64,000 nucleotides of DNA from the NCBI GenBank assembly GCA_016867975.1, contig VGIC01000001.1, positions 49,227 to 113,226 on the forward strand, in the 5' to 3' direction. The DNA comes from Betaproteobacteria bacterium. GTDB taxonomy: Bacteria; Pseudomonadota; Gammaproteobacteria; Burkholderiales; Methylophilaceae. Below, in pieces: positions 1-8,075 of the stretch. Made by a program: the position numbers and the translations under genes. The notes under the pieces are model-generated. The model worked only from the letters and a program-made list of their open reading frames with translations. It had not been told where the DNA came from and ran no database searches. Each line of letters begins with the position of its first letter. Position 1 is the stretch's first letter.

Positions 1-969
1 ATGCGCCCAGCCGCCAACAAAACCAACAAACGTCACGACCATAATCAAAGGGCCCGGCGTGGTTTCGCCTAGGGCTAGTCCATCCATCATTTGTATGGAA
101 GTCAGCCAGTGGTAATGTTCTACAGCTCCCTGATAAACATAGGGTAGCACCGCATAAGCACCGCCAAAGGTCAGCAATGCCGACTTGGTAAAGAACCAGC
201 CCATTTGCGTGAAGCCGCCGCTCCAGCCGTATTGCATCATGAGTAGCAACATGGCGCCTAACCATATCAATAGACCTGATAATCCAACCAAAGCGAGTTT
301 GCGCCAACTAAAAAGCGCGTGTGCCGGCGTTGGTGTGTCATCATCAATGAGCGCAGCGCCATAGTCTTGATGGGAGCTAGCGTGCCTGCCATTGACTTTA
401 AAGTATTTCGGTGCGAAGCGGCTACCTAAATAACCTGAGATGCCTGCCCCGATAATAATGAATGGAAACGGTAGCTTAAAGAAGAAGATTGAAACGAATG
501 CCAAGGCGGCAATCGACCACATCACGCCATTTTTTAAAGCTTTGGTTCCGATGCGATACGCGGCAAATAATACGATGGCAACAACGGCAGGCTTAATACC
601 ATATAACGCGCCAGCAACTACAGGTATGGTGCCATACACCATATAGGCCCAAGCGAGGCCAGTAATGATGAGAAATGCCGGCAACATAAACAGCACCCCC
701 GCCATTATGCCACCCCAAGTGTGATGCATAAGCCAGCCAATGTAAGTGGCAAGCTGTTGCGCTTCGGGTCCAGGTAATACCATGCAATAATTCAGCGCAT
801 GTAAGAAGCGATTTTCAGAAATCCAACGTTTCTTTTCTACCAGATCGTGATGCATGATGGCAATTTGTCCCGTAGGTCCACCAAAGCTGATAAAGCCGAG
901 TTTGAGCCAATATCTAAATGCTTGGCCCAATGTTACAGGTGCTGGAATGAGGCTTTTATCCAGCGACAT
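1..969 (-). CDS. chrA: Chromate transporter, CHR family (3' end missing)
   Basis: The minus strand is open from an ATG at 967-969 to the window edge, giving 323 residues without a stop. The protein is very hydrophobic. It carries the CHR-family N-terminal signature (FGGPTGQIAIMH near residues 30-40, then the LPGPEAQQLATYIG stretch near residues 65-78). The second half begins its own repeat (LTFGGAYAVLPYVYQ, then GLALGETTPGPLIM), as expected of the long two-domain transporters of about 400-450 residues. The family exports chromate, or takes part in sulfate/chromate antiport, at the inner membrane. Its start overlaps the comM stop by one base (TAATG), so translation is probably coupled. The real substrate in this organism is not shown by sequence. 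The C-terminus lies outside the window. Confidence 0.9.
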   Translation of the reverse strand, partial: MSLDKSLIPAPVTLGQAFRYWLKLGFISFGGPTGQIAIMHHDLVEKKRWISENRFLHALNYCMVLPGPEAQQLATYIGWLMHHTWGGIMAGVLFMLPAFLIITGLAWAYMVYGTIPVVAGALYGIKPAVVAIVLFAAYRIGTKALKNGVMWSIAALAFVSIFFFKLPFPFIIIGAGISGYLGSRFAPKYFKVNGRHASSHQDYGAALIDDDTPTPAHALFSWRKLALVGLSGLLIWLGAMLLLMMQYGWSGGFTQMGWFFTKSALLTFGGAYAVLPYVYQGAVEHYHWLTSIQMMDGLALGETTPGPLIMVVTFVGFVGGWAH

Positions 970-2492
970 TAAGCCTCATGCCTTCTAAATTGAATCGCTT
1001 CAGCGATATGTGCCGGCTGTACGTCTCTGGATCCTGCTAAATCTGCAATCGTGCGGGCTACTTTTAAAATACGGTGATAAGCCCGGGCAGACAAGTTCAA
1101 CCGTGCAATCGCGGTTTTTAGTAGAGCCAAGCCTGCCTCATCAGGCTGGCAATAAATGTCTATATCTTTGCTACCGAGTAGATTGTTCGGCTTGCCCTGA
1201 CGCGTAAGCTGTAGCTCTCTCGCCTTTTCCACCCTTGCCCTGATAGATTCCGAGCATTCACCTTCGGCCACATTGGTGAGCTCATCTTCTTTAAGTGCTG
1301 GGACTTCAATGTGCAAATCGATGCGGTCTAACAATGGCCCTGAAATCTTGGCGCGATAGCGTGACACCTGATCTGGTGTGCAACGACACTTATTATTGTG
1401 GTGGCCTAAATAACCGCATGGGCATGGGTTCATCGCGGCAATCAGCTGGAATTGCGCTGGAAAATCTGCCTGACGCGCTGCGCGAGAAATGGTGATGTGT
1501 CCGCTTTCTAGTGGCTCACGCAACACTTCAAGCACCTTGCGGTCAAATTCAGGCAACTCGTCGAGGAACAGCACGCCGTGATGTGCCAGAGAAATCTCAC
1601 CAGGGCGAGGCACACCGCCGCCGCCAACCAGTGCCACGCCCGATGAGGTATGATGCGGTGCGCGATAGGGTCTGCGTTTCCAGTTTTCTAGCTTGTAGCT
1701 ACCATTGAGCGATTGAATCGCAGCTGCTTCCAACGCTTCATCATCGGTCATGCTGGGCAAGATACCTGCAAAACGGCTTGCCAGCATGCTCTTGCCCGTG
1801 CCCGGTGGACCGCTCATCAGGATGCTGTGACCGCCCGCTGCAGCAATTTCTAAAGCGCGTTTTGGCATACTTTGCGCTTTAACATCACTAAAATCCGGAT
1901 AAGTAATTTCTGTGATATTTTCGGTTGTTTCCAGCTGAGTTAAGGTCGTGCGACCACTCAAATGCGCGCAAACTTCAAGTAATGATTTTGCCGGATAGAT
2001 GATTGCATCTCGCACTAAAGACGCTTCTGATGCACTCATTTGGGGCAGAATAAAAGCCCGTTTTTGTGCATCCGAGGCTAAGAGCGGGTCATTTTGGTCG
2101 TGCACCATGCTGGAAGTCATTGCCAGCGCACCTCGTATTGGGCGTAACTCACCCGTTAACGCCAGCTCACCCGCAAATTCGTAACGGGATAAAGACTCGG
2201 AAGGAATCTGACCGGAAGCGGCTAAAATTCCCAAAGCGATAGGCAGATCGTAGCGTCCACTTTCTTTTGGCAGGTCTACCGGTGCTAGATTGACCGTAAT
2301 GCGGCGCGCCGGGAATTCGAATTGAGCAGTGAGTAAGGCGGCACGCACGCGATCCTTACTCTCCTTGACCTCCGCCTCTGGCAGACCCACGATTTGGAAG
2401 CTTGGCAGCCCATTGGCCAAATGCACCTCCACCACTACTTCAGGTGCGTCCATTCCGCTCAAAGCGCGGCTATAAAGCACTGCCAAACTCAT
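969..2492 (-). CDS. comM: YifB/ComM family Mg-chelatase-like AAA+ ATPase
   Basis: This 507-residue protein has the ComM layout. An N-terminal Lon-protease-like fold covers about residues 1-170. An AAA+ core follows, with Walker A GPPGTGKS at 228-235 and a Walker B-type LFLDELPEF. A Cys-rich CPCGYLG segment precedes the C-terminal Mg-chelatase-like helical domain. In naturally transformable bacteria ComM is a hexameric helicase that drives branch migration during integration of incoming DNA, and it acts in the cytoplasm. Its length is normal for the family. It lies 10 bp after ubiK and overlaps the chromate transporter start, so the three genes probably share a transcript. Its presence is compatible with natural transformation but does not prove it. 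Confidence 0.93.
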   Translation of the reverse strand: MSLAVLYSRALSGMDAPEVVVEVHLANGLPSFQIVGLPEAEVKESKDRVRAALLTAQFEFPARRITVNLAPVDLPKESGRYDLPIALGILAASGQIPSESLSRYEFAGELALTGELRPIRGALAMTSSMVHDQNDPLLASDAQKRAFILPQMSASEASLVRDAIIYPAKSLLEVCAHLSGRTTLTQLETTENITEITYPDFSDVKAQSMPKRALEIAAAGGHSILMSGPPGTGKSMLASRFAGILPSMTDDEALEAAAIQSLNGSYKLENWKRRPYRAPHHTSSGVALVGGGGVPRPGEISLAHHGVLFLDELPEFDRKVLEVLREPLESGHITISRAARQADFPAQFQLIAAMNPCPCGYLGHHNNKCRCTPDQVSRYRAKISGPLLDRIDLHIEVPALKEDELTNVAEGECSESIRARVEKARELQLTRQGKPNNLLGSKDIDIYCQPDEAGLALLKTAIARLNLSARAYHRILKVARTIADLAGSRDVQPAHIAEAIQFRRHEA

Positions 2493-2502
2493 ATAAACGG
2501 CC

Positions 2503-2742
2503 TTAGGGTTTATGCTGCGCTTCTAGTTCAGCAAGCTTTGCTTCAAGCATTTCAAGCTTTTTACGCGTATTGCGCAACACTTCTGCCTGCACATCAAATT
2601 CTTCGCGTGTAACAAGCTCCATTTTGGTGAATACGCCCTTTAATAGTGCATTGAGGTTTTTTTCCACCTCACCAAGAGGTGATGAATCAACTATCTCTTT
2701 GATTTTAATAGAAATGTCATTTAATTTGGTTGTGCTTAACAT
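2503..2742 (-). CDS. ubiK: Ubiquinone biosynthesis accessory factor UbiK (BMFP domain)
   Basis: This is a 79-residue charged helical protein with the BMFP/YqiC pattern. An amphipathic N-terminal half (ending near SSPLGEVEKNL) is followed by the conserved KMELVTREEFD motif around residues 40-51 and a C-terminal coiled coil (LEMLEAKLAELEAQ). UbiK proteins trimerise through this coiled coil and assist the Ubi complex in aerobic ubiquinone synthesis at the membrane-cytosol interface. The gene is the first of a probable ubiK-comM-chrA unit and is divergent from the porin gene at 2924. The length matches the family. The neighbour comM is a common partner of this gene in Proteobacteria. Confidence 0.85.
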   Translation of the reverse strand: MLSTTKLNDISIKIKEIVDSSPLGEVEKNLNALLKGVFTKMELVTREEFDVQAEVLRNTRKKLEMLEAKLAELEAQHKP

Positions 2743-2852
2743 GGGCAGTTCCTTGAAGATTTAGATGAAGTTTATCAGATAATGGGCACAGTGATAAAAA
2801 GAATGCGTAAACAATTTTTTGCTATCTTATTGATTGTAAACAACTTTAATTC

Positions 2853-2868
2853 TGGCACGATGCTTGCT
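2853..2868 (+). promoter_or_regulatory. Sigma-54 (RpoN) promoter
   Basis: The bases TGGCACG-ATGC-TTGCT match the -24/-12 consensus TGGCACG-N4-TTGCW exactly, with correct GG-to-GC spacing. The site is 55 bp before the porin ATG at 2924, which leaves a leader of about 45 nt. Sigma-54 with NtrC commonly drives glnK-amtB. Here the site precedes the porin, so the porin, glnK and amtB may form one nitrogen-regulated unit. No clear NtrC-type enhancer was recognised upstream. Confidence 0.85.
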
Positions 2869-2923
2869 TAAACACTTGTGTGTAATATTTGTTTAATTTT
2901 CATCTTTATCAAGGAGTTAAAAC

Positions 2924-3856
2924 ATGCGTAAATCATTATTATCGCTTGCAGTATTAAGTGCACTGGCAATTTCGTCAGTATCATTCGCTGAAGAGGCAGC
3001 GCCAGCTGCTGCACCTGCAGCGGCAGCTGAACCAGCATCACCATGGACCGCAACAGCTAATATTGGTTTTGTTTCAGATTACTACTTCCGTGGTCTTTCA
3101 CAAAGCTGGCATAAACCAGCCGTACAAGGCGGTTTTGATATTAGCCACTCTAGCGGCTTTTATGCAGGCGTTTGGGGCTCTAACGTATCACCAAACACTT
3201 ATCCTGATGCTAGCGTAGAAATTGACTTGTACGCAGGCTACAACGGCACTACACCGATTGAGGGTTTGGGCTGGACAACAGGTATTTATACTTATTGGTA
3301 TCCAGGTGGTGATTGGGATAAATATAACTATTTAGGTGTACCCAATCAAACGCCGGATGGTGGCAGCTGGAATACTCAAGAGTTGAATGCCGGCCTTTCT
3401 TACAAATGGTTGAGTGCTAAAGTTTCTTACACCCTAAGTGACTGGTTTGGTGCTGAGAAAAAAACTGGCTGGAGTGACGATACCAAAGGCTCTACCTACA
3501 TTGAGTTGAATGCGGCTTATCCATTGCCATGGTGGGGTTTAACTTTGATTGGTCACGTTGGTCGCATGAATGTGTCTGGCAAGTTAAATACTGCTTTTGT
3601 ATCTAGCAGCGGTCAACTGCCTTCAGCCACTACCGAAAGCATAAATCCAGACTACACCGATTGGAAAATCGGCTTAAGTAAGTCTTTCAGCATTGCTAAA
3701 TCTGAAGGTTGGAACGCTGGTATCTACTGGGTTGATAGCACTAACAACTCTTACTGGAGCGACAAAGGTTACGGTGGCTCAAGCTTTAACGGCAGCGCCG
3801 AAACTAAAAATCTGAACGATGGCCGTGCTGTTATTACCGTCGGTCGCACGTTCTAA
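2924..3856 (+). CDS. TorF-family putative outer-membrane porin
   Basis: This 310-residue protein begins with a classical signal peptide (cleavage expected after SVSFA, near residue 22) and a short Ala/Pro-rich linker. A beta-rich, Tyr/Trp-rich body follows and ends in Phe, as outer-membrane barrels do. The FVSDYYFRGLSQSW motif just after the linker is typical of the proteobacterial family annotated as TorF putative porin (TIGR02001). An AAGGAG-like ribosome site precedes the ATG. It lies directly downstream of a sigma-54 promoter and 62 bp before glnK, so it is probably nitrogen-regulated and may admit a nitrogenous solute. The solute cannot be read from the sequence. Confidence 0.85.
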   Translation: MRKSLLSLAVLSALAISSVSFAEEAAPAAAPAAAAEPASPWTATANIGFVSDYYFRGLSQSWHKPAVQGGFDISHSSGFYAGVWGSNVSPNTYPDASVEIDLYAGYNGTTPIEGLGWTTGIYTYWYPGGDWDKYNYLGVPNQTPDGGSWNTQELNAGLSYKWLSAKVSYTLSDWFGAEKKTGWSDDTKGSTYIELNAAYPLPWWGLTLIGHVGRMNVSGKLNTAFVSSSGQLPSATTESINPDYTDWKIGLSKSFSIAKSEGWNAGIYWVDSTNNSYWSDKGYGGSSFNGSAETKNLNDGRAVITVGRTF

Positions 3857-3864
3857 TTACCCAC

Positions 3865-3897
3865 GAATCGACGACGGGCTTCAGCCCGTCACGATTC
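3865..3897. repeat. Two-step hairpin between porin and glnK
   Basis: An outer arm pair GAATCG/CGATTC encloses an inner perfect pair GACGGGCT/AGCCCGTC with a 2-nt loop. No U-run follows, so it is not a classical intrinsic terminator. It could act as an mRNA stability or attenuation element that sets the porin to glnK-amtB ratio. The glnK ribosome site (AGGAGA) starts about 10 nt after it. Confidence 0.6.
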
Positions 3898-3909
3898 ACA
3901 AATGTCTAG

Positions 3910-4257
<348 letters not shown>

Positions 4258-4267
4258 GGGGATCATC

Positions 4268-5773
4268 ATGAAAAATTTACTTTCGATGTTAGCTTTAGTC
4301 GCAAGTTTAGGCTTGGGCTTTACTGCAAACACATACGCTGAAGAAGCTGCTCCTGCTGCAGAAGCAGCTGCTGCAGTAGTAGCACCTGAGGCTACCGCAG
4401 TAGAAGCAGCACCTGCTGCGGCTCCGGCTGAAGCAGCCCCCGCTGCTGCAGCTGCACCAACGCCATCAGCCAATAAAGGCGATACCGCTTGGATGCTCGT
4501 TGCTACCGTGCTAGTCACTTTAATGGTGATACCTGGTTTGGCTCTGTTTTATGGTGGTTTGGTACGCCAAAAAAACATGCTTTCCGTACTCATGCAAGTA
4601 TTTATGATTTTCTCTTTGATGGGAGTCTTGTGGGCAATCTATGGCTACAGCATTGCATTTACTGGCGGCAGTCCATTCTTTGGTGGTTTAAGTAAAGCAT
4701 TTTTGGCTGGCGTGACCCCTGAGTCATTGGGAGCAACTTTCAGCAAGGGTGTTTACATCCCTGAACTGATTTTTATTGCCTTCCAACTGACGTTTGCTGC
4801 GATTACACCAGCACTGATTGTGGGTGCATTTGCAGAACGTATGAAGTTCTCTGCCATTCTGGTTTTCATGGTGTTGTGGTTCACATTTGCGTACTTGCCA
4901 TTGGCACACATGGTTTGGTACTGGGATGGTCCTGATGCCATTACTGATGCCGCTTCACTTGAGACTGTTGTGGCTAACGCAGGTTGGTTATGGGCGAAAG
5001 GTGCTCTAGACTTTGCAGGCGGCACTGTAGTACACATCAACGCAGGTGTGGCAGGTTTAGTTGGTGCAATCATGGTGGGCAAACGTATTGGTTACGGTAA
5101 AGAAGCCATGGCGCCTCATAGCCTGACTTTAACTATGGTTGGTGCAGCTTTACTGTGGGTGGGCTGGTTTGGTTTCAACGCCGGTTCCAATCTAGAAGCA
5201 AATGGCTACGCTGCATTGGCTCTGGTAAACACCATGATTGCAACTGGTGCAGCCACTTTATCATGGGCATTCTCTGAGTGTATCCTAAAAGGCAAACCCT
5301 CTATGTTGGGAGCTGTGTCAGGTGCCGTTGCAGGCTTGGTTGCAATCACTCCAGCTTGTGGTTTTGTAGGCCCAATGGGTGCCATTATCATCGGCTTGCT
5401 GGTTTCACCAATCTGCTACTTCATGGTGGCAAAAGTGAAATACATGTTTGGTTACGATGATGCCCTGGATGTATTCGGCATTCATGCCATCGGCGGGGTG
5501 TTCGGTGCTTTAGCTACGGGTGTGTTTGTAAACCCAGCTTTGGGCGGTGCAGGTGTGGTTGATTATGTGGCAAACGGTGTTGCTGCATATGACTTTGGCA
5601 CACAAATGACTGCTCAGGTTTATGCTGTAGGTACTGCAATCGTGTTGTCAGCAGTGGTCTCATTCATTGCCTTCAAGATTGTAGATGTGTTGATCGGTCT
5701 ACGTGTCAGCGAAGAATCCGAGCGCGAAGGCTTAGATACGACAGAACACGGTGGGCGCGCATACCACAACTAA
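4268..5773 (+). CDS. amtB: Ammonium transporter AmtB with signal peptide and Ala/Pro-rich extension
   Basis: The 501-residue protein starts at the ATG preceded by AAGGGG. A signal peptide (cleavage near NTYA, residue 24) is followed by about 45 residues of Ala/Glu/Pro low-complexity sequence, and the channel domain starts near residue 72. The conserved Asp248 and the pore twin histidines H256 (GGTVVHINAG) and H406 (DVFGIHAIGG) are present. Amt trimers conduct ammonium/ammonia across the inner membrane and are gated by GlnK, encoded just upstream. The C-terminal tail (ESEREGLDTTEHGGRAYHN) is the conserved GlnK-interacting region. The low-complexity periplasmic extension is longer than in the E. 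coli protein. An intrinsic terminator follows. Confidence 0.96.
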   Translation: MKNLLSMLALVASLGLGFTANTYAEEAAPAAEAAAAVVAPEATAVEAAPAAAPAEAAPAAAAAPTPSANKGDTAWMLVATVLVTLMVIPGLALFYGGLVRQKNMLSVLMQVFMIFSLMGVLWAIYGYSIAFTGGSPFFGGLSKAFLAGVTPESLGATFSKGVYIPELIFIAFQLTFAAITPALIVGAFAERMKFSAILVFMVLWFTFAYLPLAHMVWYWDGPDAITDAASLETVVANAGWLWAKGALDFAGGTVVHINAGVAGLVGAIMVGKRIGYGKEAMAPHSLTLTMVGAALLWVGWFGFNAGSNLEANGYAALALVNTMIATGAATLSWAFSECILKGKPSMLGAVSGAVAGLVAITPACGFVGPMGAIIIGLLVSPICYFMVAKVKYMFGYDDALDVFGIHAIGGVFGALATGVFVNPALGGAGVVDYVANGVAAYDFGTQMTAQVYAVGTAIVLSAVVSFIAFKIVDVLIGLRVSEESEREGLDTTEHGGRAYHN

Positions 5774-5790
5774 GTGGATGTCGATAGACA

Positions 5791-5815
5791 AAAGGGCGCT
5801 TCGGCGCCCTTTTTA
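5791..5815 (+). terminator. Intrinsic terminator after amtB
   Basis: The perfect stem AAGGGCGC/GCGCCCTT has a TTCG tetraloop and is followed by a run of T. It ends the porin-glnK-amtB unit 18 bp after the amtB stop. Confidence 0.9.
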
Positions 5816-5865
5816 ATTGGCATGACATTTTGATAACATGGGCAAAAATAAGATGTCCTTTATTT

Positions 5866-5989
5866 GAGACCTTTGCATGAATCAAAAATCTGGGGGATTT
5901 TCGTTAAAACTACCAAAAACCGTCATTCCAGCCTACGCTGGAATGACGAAATTTGTTACGTTAGCGCACCTGCCTCACACAAAAGTCTC
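5866..5989. mobile_element. 124-bp MITE-like element with 6-bp target duplication
   Basis: The element has imperfect inverted ends (GAGACCTTTGCATGA at the left; GAGACTTTTGTGTGA on the opposite strand at the right). It is flanked on both sides by TTATTT (5860-5865 and 5990-5995), which looks like a target-site duplication. Inside it lies the perfect palindrome CGTCATTCCAGC-CTAC-GCTGGAATGACG (5921-5948), a repeat type widespread in Proteobacteria. No transposase is encoded. A reading frame across it looks like chance. Confidence 0.7.
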
Positions 5990-6057
5990 TTATTTAAGCA
6001 AAGTCATAGCAAGCCAAAATAAAGATACAATACGCCTTTACCAATTGAGATGGATAC

Positions 6058-8070
6058 ATGGTCAAACATCGCCCTAACGCATCAGCACCCACGCTGATTC
6101 AAAAATTATGGCTTTTTGCAAATAGGCTTGATCTTTACGCCCCCTTGGTGGTGATGTTGATTATTGGCATGATTGTACTTTCCGCATCGCGTTTTGGTTT
6201 GGTGTTGTGGAAGCTTGACCGAGTGAATGCAACAGGAAAACTTGCAGAAATTTTCATTCAAGGTCTGCGCGCAGATATTATCCAGTTGAGCTTGTTAAGC
6301 TTGATGCCTATATTGCTATTACCGATTTTTGCAGTTGCAAAATGGCGCAGCGGCTGGCAATGGCTGACTTACTTTTGGGTCACTTTTTCAATCGTACTGC
6401 TGGTGTTTCTTGAAATCTCTACCCCAGGATTTATCGCTGAATATGATGTGCGGCCGAACCGTATTTTCGTAGAGTATTTAAAATATCCGCATGAGGTTGC
6501 CAGCATGTTGTGGGGCGGATTCAAGATCCACATTTTTGCAGCACTGAGCTTTGTTGCGCTGACACACTATGCCATGTATGCCGTGATGAGGCCTTGGTTA
6601 AGAAAACCTGATAAGCATTTACAGTATTCGAGCCCTCCAAAAAACTGGTCAGTCTCAAAGACACTTATCACTTGGCCGCTAGTCTTTTTGTTGGTGGCTT
6701 TTGGCATCCGCTCTACGCTTGGGCATCGCCCTGCAAACCCAGCCATGTTCGCCATCACTGCCGATAGCATGGTCAACACACTTGTGCTGAACTCAGCTTA
6801 CTCCGTGACCTATGCTACCTACAACCTGATCAAAGAAACCAAATCCAGCGAGATTTACGGCAAGATGCCACGTGAGGCAATATTCAAACATACGGGTGCG
6901 ATAGAGGCTGACATCCCCACCTTAACCACACTGCAACCCAGCCACCTGCGTGAGAAACCGCTTAATTTGGTCATTATCTTACAAGAGAGCCTGGGGGCAA
7001 CTTTTGTGGAGTCTTTAGGTGGTGTGCCAGTGACGCCTAATCTAGAGAAGCTCAAAGAGCAAGGTATTTGGTTTGAACAGCTTTACGCCACTGGCACACG
7101 CTCAGTACGTGGCATTGAGGCTGTTACGACGGGATTTCAGCCCACGCCAGCAGATAGCACGGTCAAACTGTCAAAATCACAAAAGAACTTTTTCACCCTG
7201 GCATCCTTGCTAGAAAAGCAGGGTTATACCACTGAATTCATCTATGGCGGCGAATCGCATTTTGACAATATGCGCAGCTTTTTTACTGGCAATGGTTTTC
7301 AGCATATTGTCGAACAGAAAGACTACAAAAACCCTGTTTTTGTGGGGAGTTGGGGCGCTTCCGATGAGGATTTGCTCAATAAAACACATGAACAGTTATT
7401 AGCGCATCATCAAACAGGCAAGCCATTCTTTACGCTAGCGTTTTCATCATCTAACCACGCACCGTTTGAATTTCCGGATGGTCGAATCGATTTATATGAA
7501 CAGCCCAAAGCGACTGACAATAATGCGGTGAAATACGCAGATTATGCGATTGGCGAGTTTTTCAAAAAAGCGCAACAAAGTCCATACTGGCAAGATACCG
7601 TCTTTTTAATCGTGGCCGACCACGACATTCGGGTGCGGGGTGACACGCTGGTCCCGATTGAGCGCTTTCACATTCCAGGGTTGATTTTAGGCGCAGACGT
7701 TCAGCCCATACGTTATACTGGCATTGCCAGCCAGGTTGATCTGCCTGTGACCATGCTGTCATTGATGGGAATCAGCGTGCAACACCCAATGACAGGGCGG
7801 GACTTATCTCGCATGCCGCCCAATAGCCATGGTCGCGCCATGATGCAGTACAACGACAATTACGGCTGGATGGAAGAAAGCGAAGCGGGTAAACAAGTCG
7901 TCGTACTACGTTCTGGCAAAGCACCCGCTCATGCCTTGTATGATGCCAAAACCAAGCATCTCATTGAGTCGCCAGTGCCAGAAAACGCCCTAGCGCTAGA
8001 GCAGCGTGCGCTCGCTAACGTTTTGCTGCCTGATTTGCTTTACAACGAACAACGTTATCGCTTGCCCTAA
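6058..8070 (+). CDS. LtaS/OpgB-type membrane sulfatase-fold phosphoglycerol transferase
   Basis: This 670-residue protein has an N-terminal membrane domain of about five helices (residues 28-225) and a large extracytoplasmic sulfatase-fold domain. The metal site and nucleophile of LtaS-like enzymes are visible: E310 in ILQESLG, the predicted nucleophile T347 in ATGTRSVRG, and the metal pair D521/H522 in IVADHD. Family members transfer glycerol-phosphate or phosphoethanolamine groups to lipids or glycans outside the inner membrane (LtaS, OpgB, EptA-like). The exact acceptor is unknown. The next gene begins 5 bp after the stop, so the two are probably one operon acting on the same envelope glycan. 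A MITE-like element sits just upstream. Confidence 0.85.
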   Translation: MVKHRPNASAPTLIQKLWLFANRLDLYAPLVVMLIIGMIVLSASRFGLVLWKLDRVNATGKLAEIFIQGLRADIIQLSLLSLMPILLLPIFAVAKWRSGWQWLTYFWVTFSIVLLVFLEISTPGFIAEYDVRPNRIFVEYLKYPHEVASMLWGGFKIHIFAALSFVALTHYAMYAVMRPWLRKPDKHLQYSSPPKNWSVSKTLITWPLVFLLVAFGIRSTLGHRPANPAMFAITADSMVNTLVLNSAYSVTYATYNLIKETKSSEIYGKMPREAIFKHTGAIEADIPTLTTLQPSHLREKPLNLVIILQESLGATFVESLGGVPVTPNLEKLKEQGIWFEQLYATGTRSVRGIEAVTTGFQPTPADSTVKLSKSQKNFFTLASLLEKQGYTTEFIYGGESHFDNMRSFFTGNGFQHIVEQKDYKNPVFVGSWGASDEDLLNKTHEQLLAHHQTGKPFFTLAFSSSNHAPFEFPDGRIDLYEQPKATDNNAVKYADYAIGEFFKKAQQSPYWQDTVFLIVADHDIRVRGDTLVPIERFHIPGLILGADVQPIRYTGIASQVDLPVTMLSLMGISVQHPMTGRDLSRMPPNSHGRAMMQYNDNYGWMEESEAGKQVVVLRSGKAPAHALYDAKTKHLIESPVPENALALEQRALANVLLPDLLYNEQRYRLP

Positions 8071-8075
8071 TCAAT

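Noticed and set aside
5877..6077. Possible 66-residue protein upstream of the LtaS-like gene
   Set aside because: Its coding span lies over the MITE-like element and its palindrome and it has no ribosome site; the translation has no recognisable features.
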